A stretch of DNA of 53,641 nt from a virus: IMG/VR virus record IMGVR_UViG_3300013119_000172, positions 1-53,641 of that record; one strand, given 5' to 3'. The translations under genes were made by a program, and so were the position numbers. Below are positions 1 through 6,034 of this stretch, piece after piece (positions within the stretch are counted from its first letter, which is position 1; every line of letters starts with the position of its first letter). Under the pieces are notes generated by a model. The model had not been told where the DNA came from. It worked only from the letters and a program-made list of their open reading frames with translations, and ran no database searches.

Positions 1-234
1 AGTGGCTTCTCTCTCGAACTTGGCTTCTGATAGAAGTTCTTCCTTGATCATTTGTTTGAGTGTGTTTTGGATACTTTCTTTTTGGTTTCCCGAAGATTTG
101 ATTCCGCCCGCTTTCTTGTATGCGTCCATAGCGGCTGCTTGCTCAACCAGTCGTGTCATTTCCTCGTTGATTAATATATTTCTATCCACTTCTTCTCGAA
201 TTATCTGTTTTAAGCGATGTTCTGTTATATTCAT
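1..234 (-). CDS. Partial phage structural-type protein (N-terminal 78 residues)
   Basis: The reading frame starts at 234 and runs off the left edge without a stop. It begins MNITEHRLKQIIREEVDRN, the helical N-terminal signature found on many virion and scaffold proteins of marine T4-like phages. The visible part is predicted to be almost entirely helical and charged. A GAGAGAAG ribosome site precedes the ATG and an ACTATTTA motif lies 27 bases upstream, so late expression is likely. I cannot assign a function from the visible part. Confidence 0.7.
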   Translation of the reverse strand, partial: MNITEHRLKQIIREEVDRNILINEEMTRLVEQAAAMDAYKKAGGIKSSGNQKESIQNTLKQMIKEELLSEAKFEREAT

Positions 235-260
235 TTGCTTCTCTCATTAAGGTTGTTATA

Positions 261-446
261 TTAAATAGTATTATCCCCACAAGATGATACTATCTCAAAA
301 CAAAACGCGGCTTGTTTCCACGAAAAGTTATAATACCCACCCCCAGCAACATAAAGAATAACCTCGGCACAATCAATGCCATAATTTCTTATCTCTGTGA
401 TTATACCAATTTGACCGTCACATTTTATGAGGTCGCCAACTTTCAT
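261..446 (-). CDS. Small VGDLI-type beta-barrel protein
   Basis: This 61-residue protein begins MKVGDLIKCDGQIGIITEI, the pattern of small SH3/KOW-like beta-barrel proteins: a VGDL turn, a short strand, then G-x-I/V-x-E-I. At least seven proteins in this window share this opening, which suggests a paralogous family. The start overlaps the stop of the metallophosphoesterase gene by four bases (ATGA), so translation is probably coupled. No catalytic residues are evident and the function is unknown. Confidence 0.7.
   Translation of the reverse strand: MKVGDLIKCDGQIGIITEIRNYGIDCAEVILYVAGGGYYNFSWKQAAFCFEIVSSCGDNTI
262..269 (-). promoter_or_regulatory. ACTATTTA motif, candidate late promoter
   Basis: The coding strand reads ACTATTTA 27 bases before the start at 234. 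The motif overlaps a 7-bp inverted repeat (ATAGTAT...ATACTAT, 15-base loop). No TTGACA-like box is present at 17 bases. It lies at the 3' end of the upstream small gene. Confidence 0.5.
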
Positions 447-1126
447 TTATCGGGTAGTTCTATGACATTGCCGTGTGAGGTGATTACTCCCCACTTTCCA
501 TCATTAACGCATGATGCATTACTGAAAATAGTCCTCATTCCTGCAATTTGTTTTGTGCCGGCATTATAAACTCGCTTTGTATTATGTATGTGACCGAACG
601 CAACTATAGCTGGCTCAATTCTTTTTATTGCCCCCAATAAAGCAGAATCACCGCACTGTTCTTGTAGATTATCTCTTCTGTTCGTGATATCAAGCATACC
701 AAGTGGTGGACCGTGTGTCAATATAATGTCTGTGTCTTCTGGTATTGTGTCCCAGACTTTGTGAATCTTTGCTCTTGATTTCATAAACGACCAATCATTA
801 AAAGTTGGAGTATGTGGCGATCCCCAAATCTTATAGCCATTGATAGTCACATCGTCGTTGAATAAATAAGTTATACCGAAACTCTCGATGTTCGATTTCT
901 TTATTAGCCCTGCTTCTACACTACTATCGTGGTTGCCGCAAACAAATACTTTGTTTGGGATATCAAGGCTTCCGTACCACTCAAGGAACTCCCACATCTC
1001 TTTTTCATTCTTAAATGGATCTCGATAGTTGGTTGCGTCGCCAGAGTGCATGACAAGATCAATCCCGTCGGGAATTACCAGTTGATCGTGATTTCGATGA
1101 GTATCAGACAAATGAAGTAGCCTCAT
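443..1126 (-). CDS. Calcineurin-like metallophosphoesterase
   Basis: A 227-residue protein with the full set of metal-binding motifs of the calcineurin-like superfamily: D8-x-H10, the Gly-Asp at 29-30, GNHD at 64-67, THGPP at 137-141 and GHIH at 178-181. The compact length and the sequence around THGPP and GHIH resemble the small single-domain phosphodiesterases (239FB/MPPED-like group). It probably hydrolyses a phosphodiester or nucleotide in the cytoplasm with two metal ions; the substrate cannot be told. It overlaps both neighbours by four bases, so it belongs to one translational unit with them. Confidence 0.9.
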   Translation of the reverse strand: MRLLHLSDTHRNHDQLVIPDGIDLVMHSGDATNYRDPFKNEKEMWEFLEWYGSLDIPNKVFVCGNHDSSVEAGLIKKSNIESFGITYLFNDDVTINGYKIWGSPHTPTFNDWSFMKSRAKIHKVWDTIPEDTDIILTHGPPLGMLDITNRRDNLQEQCGDSALLGAIKRIEPAIVAFGHIHNTKRVYNAGTKQIAGMRTIFSNASCVNDGKWGVITSHGNVIELPDK

Positions 1127-1440
1127 TCTCTACTTCCGTGAATATCAATATTTCTTATTTCTGGTTCTGACAAGAAGATTGGTGTTCCCAAACCACCATA
1201 AGCACCAAGTGTATTATAGCAGAAATATTCAAGTGCTTCTTCGTGATCTGTATCAAGCCACTCCTCTATGGCTTCAATACACATAGCGGAATTATAAACA
1301 ACAACTTTCATATGCCCATACCTATCCCACTGATCGTATTTATAACTATCGGATGCACCCATGATGGCTGCATCAAAAAACTTGCGAGGCTCCAAGAACA
1401 GTGCTTCTGAATCTGCTGACTCTATCGGTAATATGTTCAT
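1123..1440 (-). CDS. Conserved phage protein of unknown function
   Basis: A 105-residue soluble protein, acidic, with a Tyr/Trp-rich middle (YKYDQWDRYGHMKVVVY) followed by helices and the segment YFCYNTLGAYGGLGTPIFL. That pattern recalls conserved hypothetical proteins of marine myophages, but I know no function. The start codon overlaps the stop of a 57-residue gene upstream, and its own stop overlaps the metallophosphoesterase start. No signal peptide or membrane segment is seen. Confidence 0.75.
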   Translation of the reverse strand: MNILPIESADSEALFLEPRKFFDAAIMGASDSYKYDQWDRYGHMKVVVYNSAMCIEAIEEWLDTDHEEALEYFCYNTLGAYGGLGTPIFLSEPEIRNIDIHGSRE

Positions 1441-1610
1441 TTATTTTCTCCAACTAGGTTTAGATAATTCATAACTTCAACTGCCAACTCTTTCTCCCAG
1501 AATTGGGCTACAGTTATTTGAACTTCATCTTCTAATCTATGAAGATAGTATTCAACCATTGGGTTATCACAATAGTCTAAGCTATCTTCTTCAGTTACAT
1601 AATAAATCAT
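1437..1610 (-). CDS. 57-residue acidic protein, translationally coupled
   Basis: A short frame beginning MIYYVTEEDSLDYCDN and ending ...NLVGENK. It has a strong AAGGAAGAG ribosome site directly before the ATG, and its TGA overlaps the ATG of the next gene (ATGA). It is preceded without a gap by a 16-codon frame that ends in the same ATGA overlap. High acidity and predicted helices are all that can be said. The coupling at both ends supports it as a real gene. Confidence 0.6.
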   Translation of the reverse strand: MIYYVTEEDSLDYCDNPMVEYYLHRLEDEVQITVAQFWEKELAVEVMNYLNLVGENK

Positions 1611-1657
1611 TTCTCTTCCTTGATGATCTCTTTTAATTTTGCTTTTGTGATCTTCAC
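1607..1657 (-). CDS. 16-residue mini-ORF with a structural-protein N-terminus
   Basis: A GTG-initiated frame with AAGGACA eight bases upstream encodes KITKAKLKEIIKEEK after the start residue, then stops in an ATGA overlap with the 57-residue gene. The encoded peptide is almost the textbook N-terminal tag of marine phage virion proteins. It could be a leader peptide, the remnant of a longer gene, or the first part of a frameshifted product with the downstream frame. Confidence 0.35.
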   Translation of the reverse strand: MKITKAKLKEIIKEEK

Positions 1658-1671
1658 TTTTGTTGTCCTTT

Positions 1672-1785
1672 TTAGTTGATCGTATTGTTATTAATTATAT
1701 TGCCGAAGGCAGATTCATTTTCGTCGTTTATCTTTTGGACAAGATCGGTTAGTTCTTTACCCACCTTGTTGCATTCTTTTGGCAT
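1672..1785 (-). CDS. Possible 37-residue protein
   Basis: The frame begins MPKECNKVGKELTDLVQK and ends ...NNNTIN, overlapping the last 29 bases of the rhodanese gene in another frame. It fills a gap that otherwise holds nothing. The ribosome site is weak. It is amphipathic and helical. Kept as a low-confidence gene because the density of coding elsewhere makes an empty gap unusual. Confidence 0.3.
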   Translation of the reverse strand: MPKECNKVGKELTDLVQKINDENESAFGNIINNNTIN

Positions 1786-2011
1786 TTGCTACAGTGCAAA
1801 TGTTTAGTGCGTCGTAGTCTAGTTTTTTGAGAATTTCGACTACCAAATGGCTTCTTTTACCAGTTCTACAATAAACTAATATCTCTTTGTCTTTCGGCAA
1901 TTGCTCAAGGTTGTCCATTATAACCACGTGTGGGATATTTAGGCTCTCACTTACACTCTCTTCTAAAAATTCTTGTGGACTTCTTACGTCCAAGAATATT
2001 TTGCCTGTCAT
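1757..2011 (-). CDS. Single-domain rhodanese-like protein
   Basis: An 84-residue rhodanese fold. It opens with the conserved LDVRSPQEF (Asp8, Arg10) and carries the active-site loop YCRTGKRS with catalytic Cys48, in the C-x-x-G-x-R form typical of single-domain sulfurtransferases. At 84 residues it is shorter than GlpE (108). It presumably carries a persulfide for sulfur transfer, for example to tRNA thiolation or redox partners; the acceptor is not indicated. A good AAGAGGAAAT ribosome site precedes the ATG. Confidence 0.85.
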   Translation of the reverse strand: MTGKIFLDVRSPQEFLEESVSESLNIPHVVIMDNLEQLPKDKEILVYCRTGKRSHLVVEILKKLDYDALNICTVANAKRMQQGG

Positions 2012-2053
2012 ATGTTTATTTCCTCTTAATTGTTGTACTATATAGTTTCTTTT

Positions 2054-2527
2054 TTATTTTGCCTTCTTGCACCAAAAGCTATGAATTATGTGCTCTTTTC
2101 CGTGCTTCATGACATAAAGTAGCCAACCTGTTTGTGTCTCTTTAGTACCAGATACCAACAACACATCTCCTACACATATATCGCTGTATTCACCATGGAT
2201 CTTAATAGGTTCACCATTAGTTATTTGCGCTGCACCATCTATTCCTTGGCGTGGGTCTATAATAAGACACAGATCACCCACTTTTGGTTGCGACAGTTCC
2301 ATTGTCTTTTTCTTCCTCACGGTTTTATAGTGCGTGGTATTGGTTGCAAGTACTCTGATTTGCCACCACTCTATATCAATGGCTTTCATCATATCGTGCT
2401 CAGAGCCAATTTCCTCAATTATAAAAATAGAATCAAATGCACTGCTGTCATATGTTTTTCTTCGCTCTCTACGCTCATCAGAGAGCCATACACGTACCAC
2501 ATAGTCACCTACTTGAAACTTATTCAA
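2054..2527 (-). CDS. Protein with two VGD-type beta-barrel repeats
   Basis: 157 residues. The N-terminal half begins MNKFQVGDYVVRVWLSDERR and the second half restarts at about residue 80 with PKVGDLCLIIDPRQG and then CVGDVLLVSG, so it looks like two or three of the small VGD barrels joined in one chain. The C-terminus is basic and aromatic (HSFWCKKAK). Function unknown. It follows another VGD-type gene with an 8-base overlap, which suggests tandem duplication and fusion. Confidence 0.75.
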   Translation of the reverse strand: MNKFQVGDYVVRVWLSDERRERRKTYDSSAFDSIFIIEEIGSEHDMMKAIDIEWWQIRVLATNTTHYKTVRKKKTMELSQPKVGDLCLIIDPRQGIDGAAQITNGEPIKIHGEYSDICVGDVLLVSGTKETQTGWLLYVMKHGKEHIIHSFWCKKAK

Positions 2528-2735
2528 CTATCTTCCTTAAAAACATCTCATGAAATTTCAAAATACAGCCATTGGTGAAGTGAACATACCAGACGTTTAT
2601 CCCCACTCCTTCTTCTGGCATATCATATAGTCCATCATTTTGCTGTATGATGATGCCAGTTCTGTTATCAGGTAACTCTTGTTGGTGTGTGCCGTCTAGT
2701 ACTTCGACCAAATCGCCAATGTTAAAATTTGTCAT
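2520..2735 (-). CDS. Small NIGDLVEV-type beta-barrel protein
   Basis: 71 residues starting MTNFNIGDLVEVLDGTHQ, with the VGDLV-like turn, a GIIIQQ strand and an aromatic YVHF strand. I place the start at the ATG at 2735 rather than the GTG at 2756, because the homologous opening begins there. That start overlaps the last 14 bases of the upstream gene, and AGAGAAG lies upstream of it. Member of the same paralogous family as its neighbour. Function unknown. Confidence 0.7.
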   Translation of the reverse strand: MTNFNIGDLVEVLDGTHQQELPDNRTGIIIQQNDGLYDMPEEGVGINVWYVHFTNGCILKFHEMFLRKIVE

Positions 2736-2958
2736 GATAGTTATCTTCTCTTTCACCCCTAGAGATGTTTACGAAACTATCAATAAGGGAACGCAATCCA
2801 AAAAAGTCTGACAATTTTGACTCCAGTGTAGAAACATGGTATGGTTCAATACCTGGTGGATTCAGTTCTGTTATTATCTGTACTTGTAAGTGTCTGTCCA
2901 TTAGTTCATCAAGTTCATCATCATTACGATATGTATTTAAGTAAACCAGTTCACCCAT
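2722..2958 (-). CDS. 78-residue acidic protein of unknown function
   Basis: The protein begins MGELVYLNTYRNDDELDELMDRH and is rich in Asp, Glu and Leu, with two predicted helices. I recognise no family. It is the first gene behind a clear sigma70-type promoter (2988-3016) and has a GGAGAG ribosome site. It therefore heads a short operon of small VGD proteins, rhodanese and metallophosphoesterase, which would be an early unit. Confidence 0.7.
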   Translation of the reverse strand: MGELVYLNTYRNDDELDELMDRHLQVQIITELNPPGIEPYHVSTLESKLSDFFGLRSLIDSFVNISRGEREDNYHDKF

Positions 2959-2987
2959 TGTGTTCTCTCCTTGTTAGTTACTCTATA

Positions 2988-3016
2988 AATATAACACAAT
3001 AAGAGAGAAGTGTCAA
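2988..3016 (-). promoter_or_regulatory. Sigma70-type promoter for the 2958-to-left operon
   Basis: Coding strand: TTGACA (3011-3016), 17 bases, TATATT (2988-2993). All six -35 bases match consensus. It lies about 30 bases before the start at 2958, in the only intergenic gap nearby. Confidence 0.85.
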
Positions 3017-3027
3017 GTTTATTTCTT

Positions 3028-3792
3028 TTATTTCTGCCAGCGCATAGGATTTGTTGTTGCTCCCCACCACTGGGCTAATAAAGAATGTGTTTCTTTTATC
3101 TCACCAGACTCTTGGTCAATTACTATTACCTCTTTGTTGCTTGTGAATCCATAGAGGTTGTCGTCCGAGTACGCAAGTCCATAAATACCTGAAATCATTA
3201 CGTTATTTATCCTCACAAGAGAGCCATGAATAGGATCTACAACCGCAATTCTGTCTGGCTGATTTGGCTCTTTGACTGACCAATAGAGCAAGCCATCTGG
3301 CAACATAATTATATCCCCAGAGGTAGTGAGCAATCCTTCTGGGAAAAATGTCAAGGCGTAGTCTGCTGTTTCATCAAGAATGTCAAGTGTGTCCCCTGCT
3401 GCTATCAGAGTGCCATCGAACAAGCAAGTTAGCCCGTTGTATTTTTTAGACAAATTGGTTTTCTTTTCTATCTCGGCTGTTTGCGGATCAATTTGATATA
3501 GTGTTGTGGCTGTGATGCCGTACATTCTGCCGTGGAAGTCAATGGCTATATCGGTCATACCAGAAACAGCTTGACCATCTTCGGTAAATGTGCCGATTAG
3601 AGACAAGTTGTCTGACCAAGAATATAACTCTGTGCTGGTGTTTAGGTATATTGGCTCTGTTGCCGGATCTTCAACGTAGGCGACTAGTTCTGCGGTGTCA
3701 GATGAATGCTCGACAGGTGTATCGATGACACCAGATGGAGACTGATCTGTTAGTCCATATTCAGAACAAGCAAGAAGTAAGGCCAAAAACAT
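3028..3792 (-). CDS. Lipoprotein with beta-propeller-like repeats
   Basis: 254 residues. It opens with a very short signal ending LLLAC (lipid Cys at 9), then a Ser/Thr/Asp-rich linker, then repeating strands such as DIAIDFHGRMYGIT, LYQIDPQTAEIEK, GLLYWS and GLAYSDDNLYGFT, the pattern of an NHL/SMP-30-like propeller. It should be anchored in the host outer or inner membrane, facing outward or periplasmic. The start abuts the stop of the lipoprotein gene upstream. The two probably form a surface-modifying pair, perhaps for superinfection exclusion or adhesion; that is inference. Confidence 0.7.
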   Translation of the reverse strand: MFLALLLACSEYGLTDQSPSGVIDTPVEHSSDTAELVAYVEDPATEPIYLNTSTELYSWSDNLSLIGTFTEDGQAVSGMTDIAIDFHGRMYGITATTLYQIDPQTAEIEKKTNLSKKYNGLTCLFDGTLIAAGDTLDILDETADYALTFFPEGLLTTSGDIIMLPDGLLYWSVKEPNQPDRIAVVDPIHGSLVRINNVMISGIYGLAYSDDNLYGFTSNKEVIVIDQESGEIKETHSLLAQWWGATTNPMRWQK

Positions 3793-4449
3793 TTAACGTG
3801 CCGTAACTTCTATCTCTTTAATAGAGTAAGTACTTAACATATTTGAAGATCCTAGCATTCTTATTATTATGCTTGTGACATCTTCTTTCGCCAACAGAAA
3901 CTTTGAATAGTTTGTGGATACTGGTTCATAATCTGCAAGTTCGTTCCACTTGTGCCAGTCATTAAAATTAACCCTATACAGTATCTCAATTTCTGATGGG
4001 AATAAGTCATCGTCCCAGAATATCTCCAAGTATAGAATGTTGTATCTATCTTCCCACTCCAATTGGACCCAAGTTTCGTTCCAGTCAAACCACTGTGGAT
4101 CACTGTACCAGCCTATTGCTCTGTTATTGTCAATCAGTGCCCATTCGCTAAGATCATATAGTGAGCTTTCGGCTGATGGTGTTGCGAAAGGAGCAATATT
4201 AAAGAATTCTACTTCTTCTTCAATGTCCTCGATCTCTGTGGAATATGCTGTATCTACTGATGCTATATCGTTTGAGATATAGTCGTCGTAAGTTAAGTCC
4301 AAATCTGTTGTGGCTGTGTCATCTTGTGGGTGATGGCCCTTTGTCGGATACAAGCCAGACTCTGCACAGGATACCAAAAAGTGCGATAAGAACGTTATCA
4401 CCAGAGTCATGGTAAAAATTGTCATAAAGTTGATTGCATTGTTTTTCAT
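3793..4449 (-). CDS. Lipoprotein with F5/8 type C (discoidin)-like domain
   Basis: 218 residues. The signal peptide ends FLVSC (Cys at 28) and is followed by an Asp/Thr/Glu-rich spacer of about 60 residues. From about residue 85 the sequence fits a galactose-binding-like jelly roll: ALIDNNRAIGW, WVQLEWEDRYNILYLEIFW, then SEIEILYRV and a final IKEIEVTAR strand. Such domains bind carbohydrates or lipids. An ACTATTTA motif 23 bases upstream and a strong hairpin behind it suggest late expression. Long acidic spacers of this kind are typical of lipoproteins of marine delta-proteobacterium-like hosts, so it may be host-derived. Confidence 0.7.
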   Translation of the reverse strand: MKNNAINFMTIFTMTLVITFLSHFLVSCAESGLYPTKGHHPQDDTATTDLDLTYDDYISNDIASVDTAYSTEIEDIEEEVEFFNIAPFATPSAESSLYDLSEWALIDNNRAIGWYSDPQWFDWNETWVQLEWEDRYNILYLEIFWDDDLFPSEIEILYRVNFNDWHKWNELADYEPVSTNYSKFLLAKEDVTSIIIRMLGSSNMLSTYSIKEIEVTAR

Positions 4450-4472
4450 TTTGTGTTGCCCCAGTTGTCACA

Positions 4473-4480
4473 TAAATAGT
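4473..4480 (-). promoter_or_regulatory. ACTATTTA motif, candidate late promoter
   Basis: ACTATTTA lies 23 bases before the lipoprotein start at 4449. It sits directly after a 10-bp hairpin on the coding strand. Confidence 0.55.
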
Positions 4481-4509
4481 CCGACACACCTCGAAAGATT
4501 GTGTCGGAC
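4479..4509 (-). terminator. 10-bp hairpin, probable terminator of the upstream gene
   Basis: GTCCGACACA and TGTGTCGGAC form a perfect 10-bp stem with an 11-base loop, 21 bases after the stop of the membrane protein gene at 4530. The bases after it on the minus strand (TATTTATG) are only moderately T-rich, so it may be a terminator or an RNA 5'-end structure. Confidence 0.5.
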
Positions 4510-4529
4510 ACGTGAAATGGAATGATTAT

Positions 4530-4877
4530 TTATCTAGCTGGCGATTCTACTTCTGGTATCTTCCAATTTGGTGATGCTGTGTTGTTTAAATCATTTCGTG
4601 AGATCACTTTTACTTGGCACCAAGCGGCTAGTTCACGAAAAGTTTCAGCATCTGTTGCTTGTATATTACATTCACCTTTGTGTGAAAATGTAGCTTGCTT
4701 GCTCTCATGTGCAATCGGTATTGGCTCGACCAAATACAACGGATAAGTGATAACAGCAATGATTATGATGGGGAGCATTCCATAGAAGAATATTGTCCAC
4801 ATAATATCATTTATGTCTTTTATAAATGATTTTATTGTTTCCTTTCTCGTTGGTTTATTTTTCGCTATTGTAGCCAT
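4530..4877 (-). CDS. Single-pass membrane protein
   Basis: 115 residues from the ATG at 4877 (AGGGG eight bases upstream; the in-frame ATG at 4895 has no such site). A basic, Lys-rich N-terminus of about 30 residues precedes one hydrophobic stretch (MLPIIIIAVITYPLYL), then a polar domain with two Cys (GECNIQ and AWCQVK). The topology suggests N-terminus inside and the Cys-containing domain in the periplasm. No family is recognised. It comes right after the RNA gene cluster. Confidence 0.65.
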   Translation of the reverse strand: MATIAKNKPTRKETIKSFIKDINDIMWTIFFYGMLPIIIIAVITYPLYLVEPIPIAHESKQATFSHKGECNIQATDAETFRELAAWCQVKVISRNDLNNTASPNWKIPEVESPAR

Positions 4878-4878
4878 A

Positions 4879-4935
4879 TTATATTCCCCTCGCATTTAAA
4901 AACTGCGCTATTCTGTACACTATCTGCCCTATCAT
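4879..4935 (-). CDS. Possible 18-residue upstream ORF
   Basis: The frame reads MIGQIVYRIAQFLNARGI and stops one base before the next ATG (4877). It has a good GGAGAG site four bases before its own ATG. A translation-coupled leader peptide is possible, but the evidence is only the ribosome site and the spacing. Confidence 0.25.
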   Translation of the reverse strand: MIGQIVYRIAQFLNARGI

Positions 4936-5082
4936 TTACTCTCCGTTGTTGTGAATGTGCCGTTTTTGGATCTAACAGAACGGCTAACTGCATGTCCCTT
5001 TTATCTTACAATAGGAGTGGACTTGTTTTCTCCTGTGTATCATGCTGCTGATCTTTTTTGAGATTCGCTGAACACATGAATG
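4936..5082. other. Non-coding stretch downstream of the tRNA
   Basis: About 150 bases between the tRNA 3' end and the next supported start. It holds only short frames (one 42-residue frame starting at 4993 with AAAGGG upstream, which overlaps the membrane protein start). I see no clear promoter, terminator or conserved structure. Confidence 0.5.
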
Positions 5083-5159
5083 TGGGTGCGGATGTGGGAC
5101 TTGAACCCACGATCTTTAGGTTATGAGCCTGATGAGATACCAAACTTCTCCAATCCGCG
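5083..5159 (-). tRNA. Initiator tRNA-fMet (CAU), CCA encoded
   Basis: A complete 77-base cloverleaf. The acceptor strands are CGCGGAT and ATCCGCA, leaving C1 opposed to A72, the mismatch that marks bacterial initiator tRNA. T8-G9 and the D arm GAGA...GGTA...TCTC match the initiator pattern, the anticodon loop is CTCATAA, the T arm is GTGGG-TTCAAGT-CCCAC, and CCA is encoded at 5083-5085. The anticodon stem keeps two of the three diagnostic G-C pairs (AGG:CCT instead of GGG:CCC) and has a C-A opposition at 28:42. It should be charged with Met and formylated by the host and used for phage initiation. Confidence 0.92.
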
Positions 5160-5168
5160 TCAAAAAGT

Positions 5169-5317
5169 GAAGAGCAGCGGGAGTCGAACCCGCAGGCTTA
5201 CCAGAGACTTACAAGGCGATCAACCCTTTGCTTACTGGCTCCCGAACTTCCAGTACATCTGCCGTTCCACCTGTGTCTGACCCGACGGTGGCAATGGACT
5301 TACGACAACTACTCTTC
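5169..5317 (-). ncRNA. tRNA-like RNA of unknown type
   Basis: A 149-base segment between a sigma70-type promoter and the initiator tRNA, with no coding frame. Its 3' part has a perfect tRNA T arm (5-bp stem around TTCGACT, 5177-5193). The following TGCTCTTC pairs over 8 bp with GAAGAGTA at the 5' end (5310-5317), coaxial with the T arm as in a tRNA acceptor stem. Inside are two more stems (CCACC/GGTGG; TACTGG/CCAGTA). I could not fit a normal D arm or anticodon arm, nor the GGATTCGACG start of tmRNA. It could be a tRNA-like regulatory RNA, a decayed tRNA, or an unusual tRNA with an insert. Confidence 0.4.
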
Positions 5318-5336
5318 ATAAAATGTTAAAGAACTT

Positions 5337-5355
5337 GGAAGGTTTGTTTCCTTCC
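5337..5355 (-). promoter_or_regulatory. Leader hairpin of the RNA cluster
   Basis: GGAAGG and CCTTCC form a perfect 6-bp stem with a 7-base loop. It lies a few bases after the predicted transcription start (about 5359) and could protect the 5' end or mark a processing site. Confidence 0.4.
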
Positions 5356-5365
5356 TTATATATCT

Positions 5366-5394
5366 ATTGTAACACATCTACTCTTCGGTGTCAA
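5366..5394 (-). promoter_or_regulatory. Sigma70-type promoter for the RNA genes
   Basis: TTGACA (5389-5394), 17 bases, TACAAT (5366-5371) on the coding strand. The -35 box lies inside the last codons of the upstream VGD-type gene. It gives the tRNA and the tRNA-like RNA their own start. Confidence 0.85.
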
Positions 5395-5644
5395 CATCTT
5401 TCTGCTCCTTTTTATAAACTAGTTCCATTTCCCATTCTAAAAAGTATCTTGTTTTTCCATCAAGGCACAGCACTATATAGAAAAACTCGTATGGGAAGCC
5501 CCAAGAGCGATTTGGATCGTATCCTGCTATTATTCCATGAAAGTGAGTAGACTCATCGTAATATTGACTAAAGATATAAAAATCGGTGTAATCGTAGTTA
5601 CATCGCACCAGATCGCCAGTTTTAAATTTTGGAATAAGTCCCAC
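5378..5644 (-). CDS. VGDLV-type beta-barrel protein
   Basis: 88 residues opening MGLIPKFKTGDLVRCNYDYTD, then GIIAGYDPN and a strand-rich aromatic part, ending in an acidic tail (KKEQKDVDTEE). It fits the small SH3/KOW-like family repeated through this region. The end of the gene contains the -35 box and spacer of the promoter for the RNA cluster. No catalytic residues are seen. Confidence 0.7.
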   Translation of the reverse strand: MGLIPKFKTGDLVRCNYDYTDFYIFSQYYDESTHFHGIIAGYDPNRSWGFPYEFFYIVLCLDGKTRYFLEWEMELVYKKEQKDVDTEE

Positions 5645-5656
5645 ATAATAAATACA

Positions 5657-6034
5657 CTACTTGACAGCCTTTAGCCATTCTCTCGGTAGCCAATCTTCTC
5701 TTGGGGCACTGGAGTATGAATTGTTAGACGGTAATTTCAACCATTTGACATACACAAAGCTATTTTTTAGCTTCTTTCTAAATCCTCGATTGTATATGAA
5801 ATATTTCCTTACTAAGTCTGGCTTGGATGAGGAATATACAATGGTGTCCATCAAGACAAATCTCGCAGAATAATCGTGAACTTTATTTATCTCCCGAAGC
5901 ATGCGCTCACCATCAACTTTGGTTGCTTCTGTGAAATCTTCAATAACTTCTATTGCTATCCCGATACCTTGAGAGTTTCGACGATAGCAGCATACCAGAT
6001 CACCAACTTTTATGTTCTTAGACAACACTGTCAC
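5657..6034 (-). CDS. VGDLV-type protein with a basic C-terminal half
   Basis: 125 residues from a GTG at 6034, which overlaps the stop of the upstream gene by one base (TAGTG) and has GAGG seven bases before it. It reads KNIKVGDLVCCYRRNSQG near the N-terminus, then a strand-rich region. A C-terminal part rich in Lys, Arg and Trp (KKLKNSFVYVKWLKL) could bind nucleic acid. A longer frame upstream of this GTG exists but overlaps the neighbouring gene completely, so I reject it. Confidence 0.65.
   Translation of the reverse strand: MTVLSKNIKVGDLVCCYRRNSQGIGIAIEVIEDFTEATKVDGERMLREINKVHDYSARFVLMDTIVYSSSKPDLVRKYFIYNRGFRKKLKNSFVYVKWLKLPSNNSYSSAPREDWLPREWLKAVK

Noticed and set aside
691-722. TTGACA box with TATGCT at 17 bases in the metallophosphoesterase gene
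   Set aside because: The -10 has only four matches and the next gene start is far away; counted as chance.
5169-5317. A tmRNA
   Set aside because: The T arm resembles tmRNA, but the length is about 150 bases instead of 300-400 and the tmRNA 5' signature (GGATTCGACG) and a tag frame are absent.
5169-5317. tRNA with a group I intron
   Set aside because: The insert would be about 70 bases, far below a group I core, and no anticodon arm could be assembled from the outer parts.
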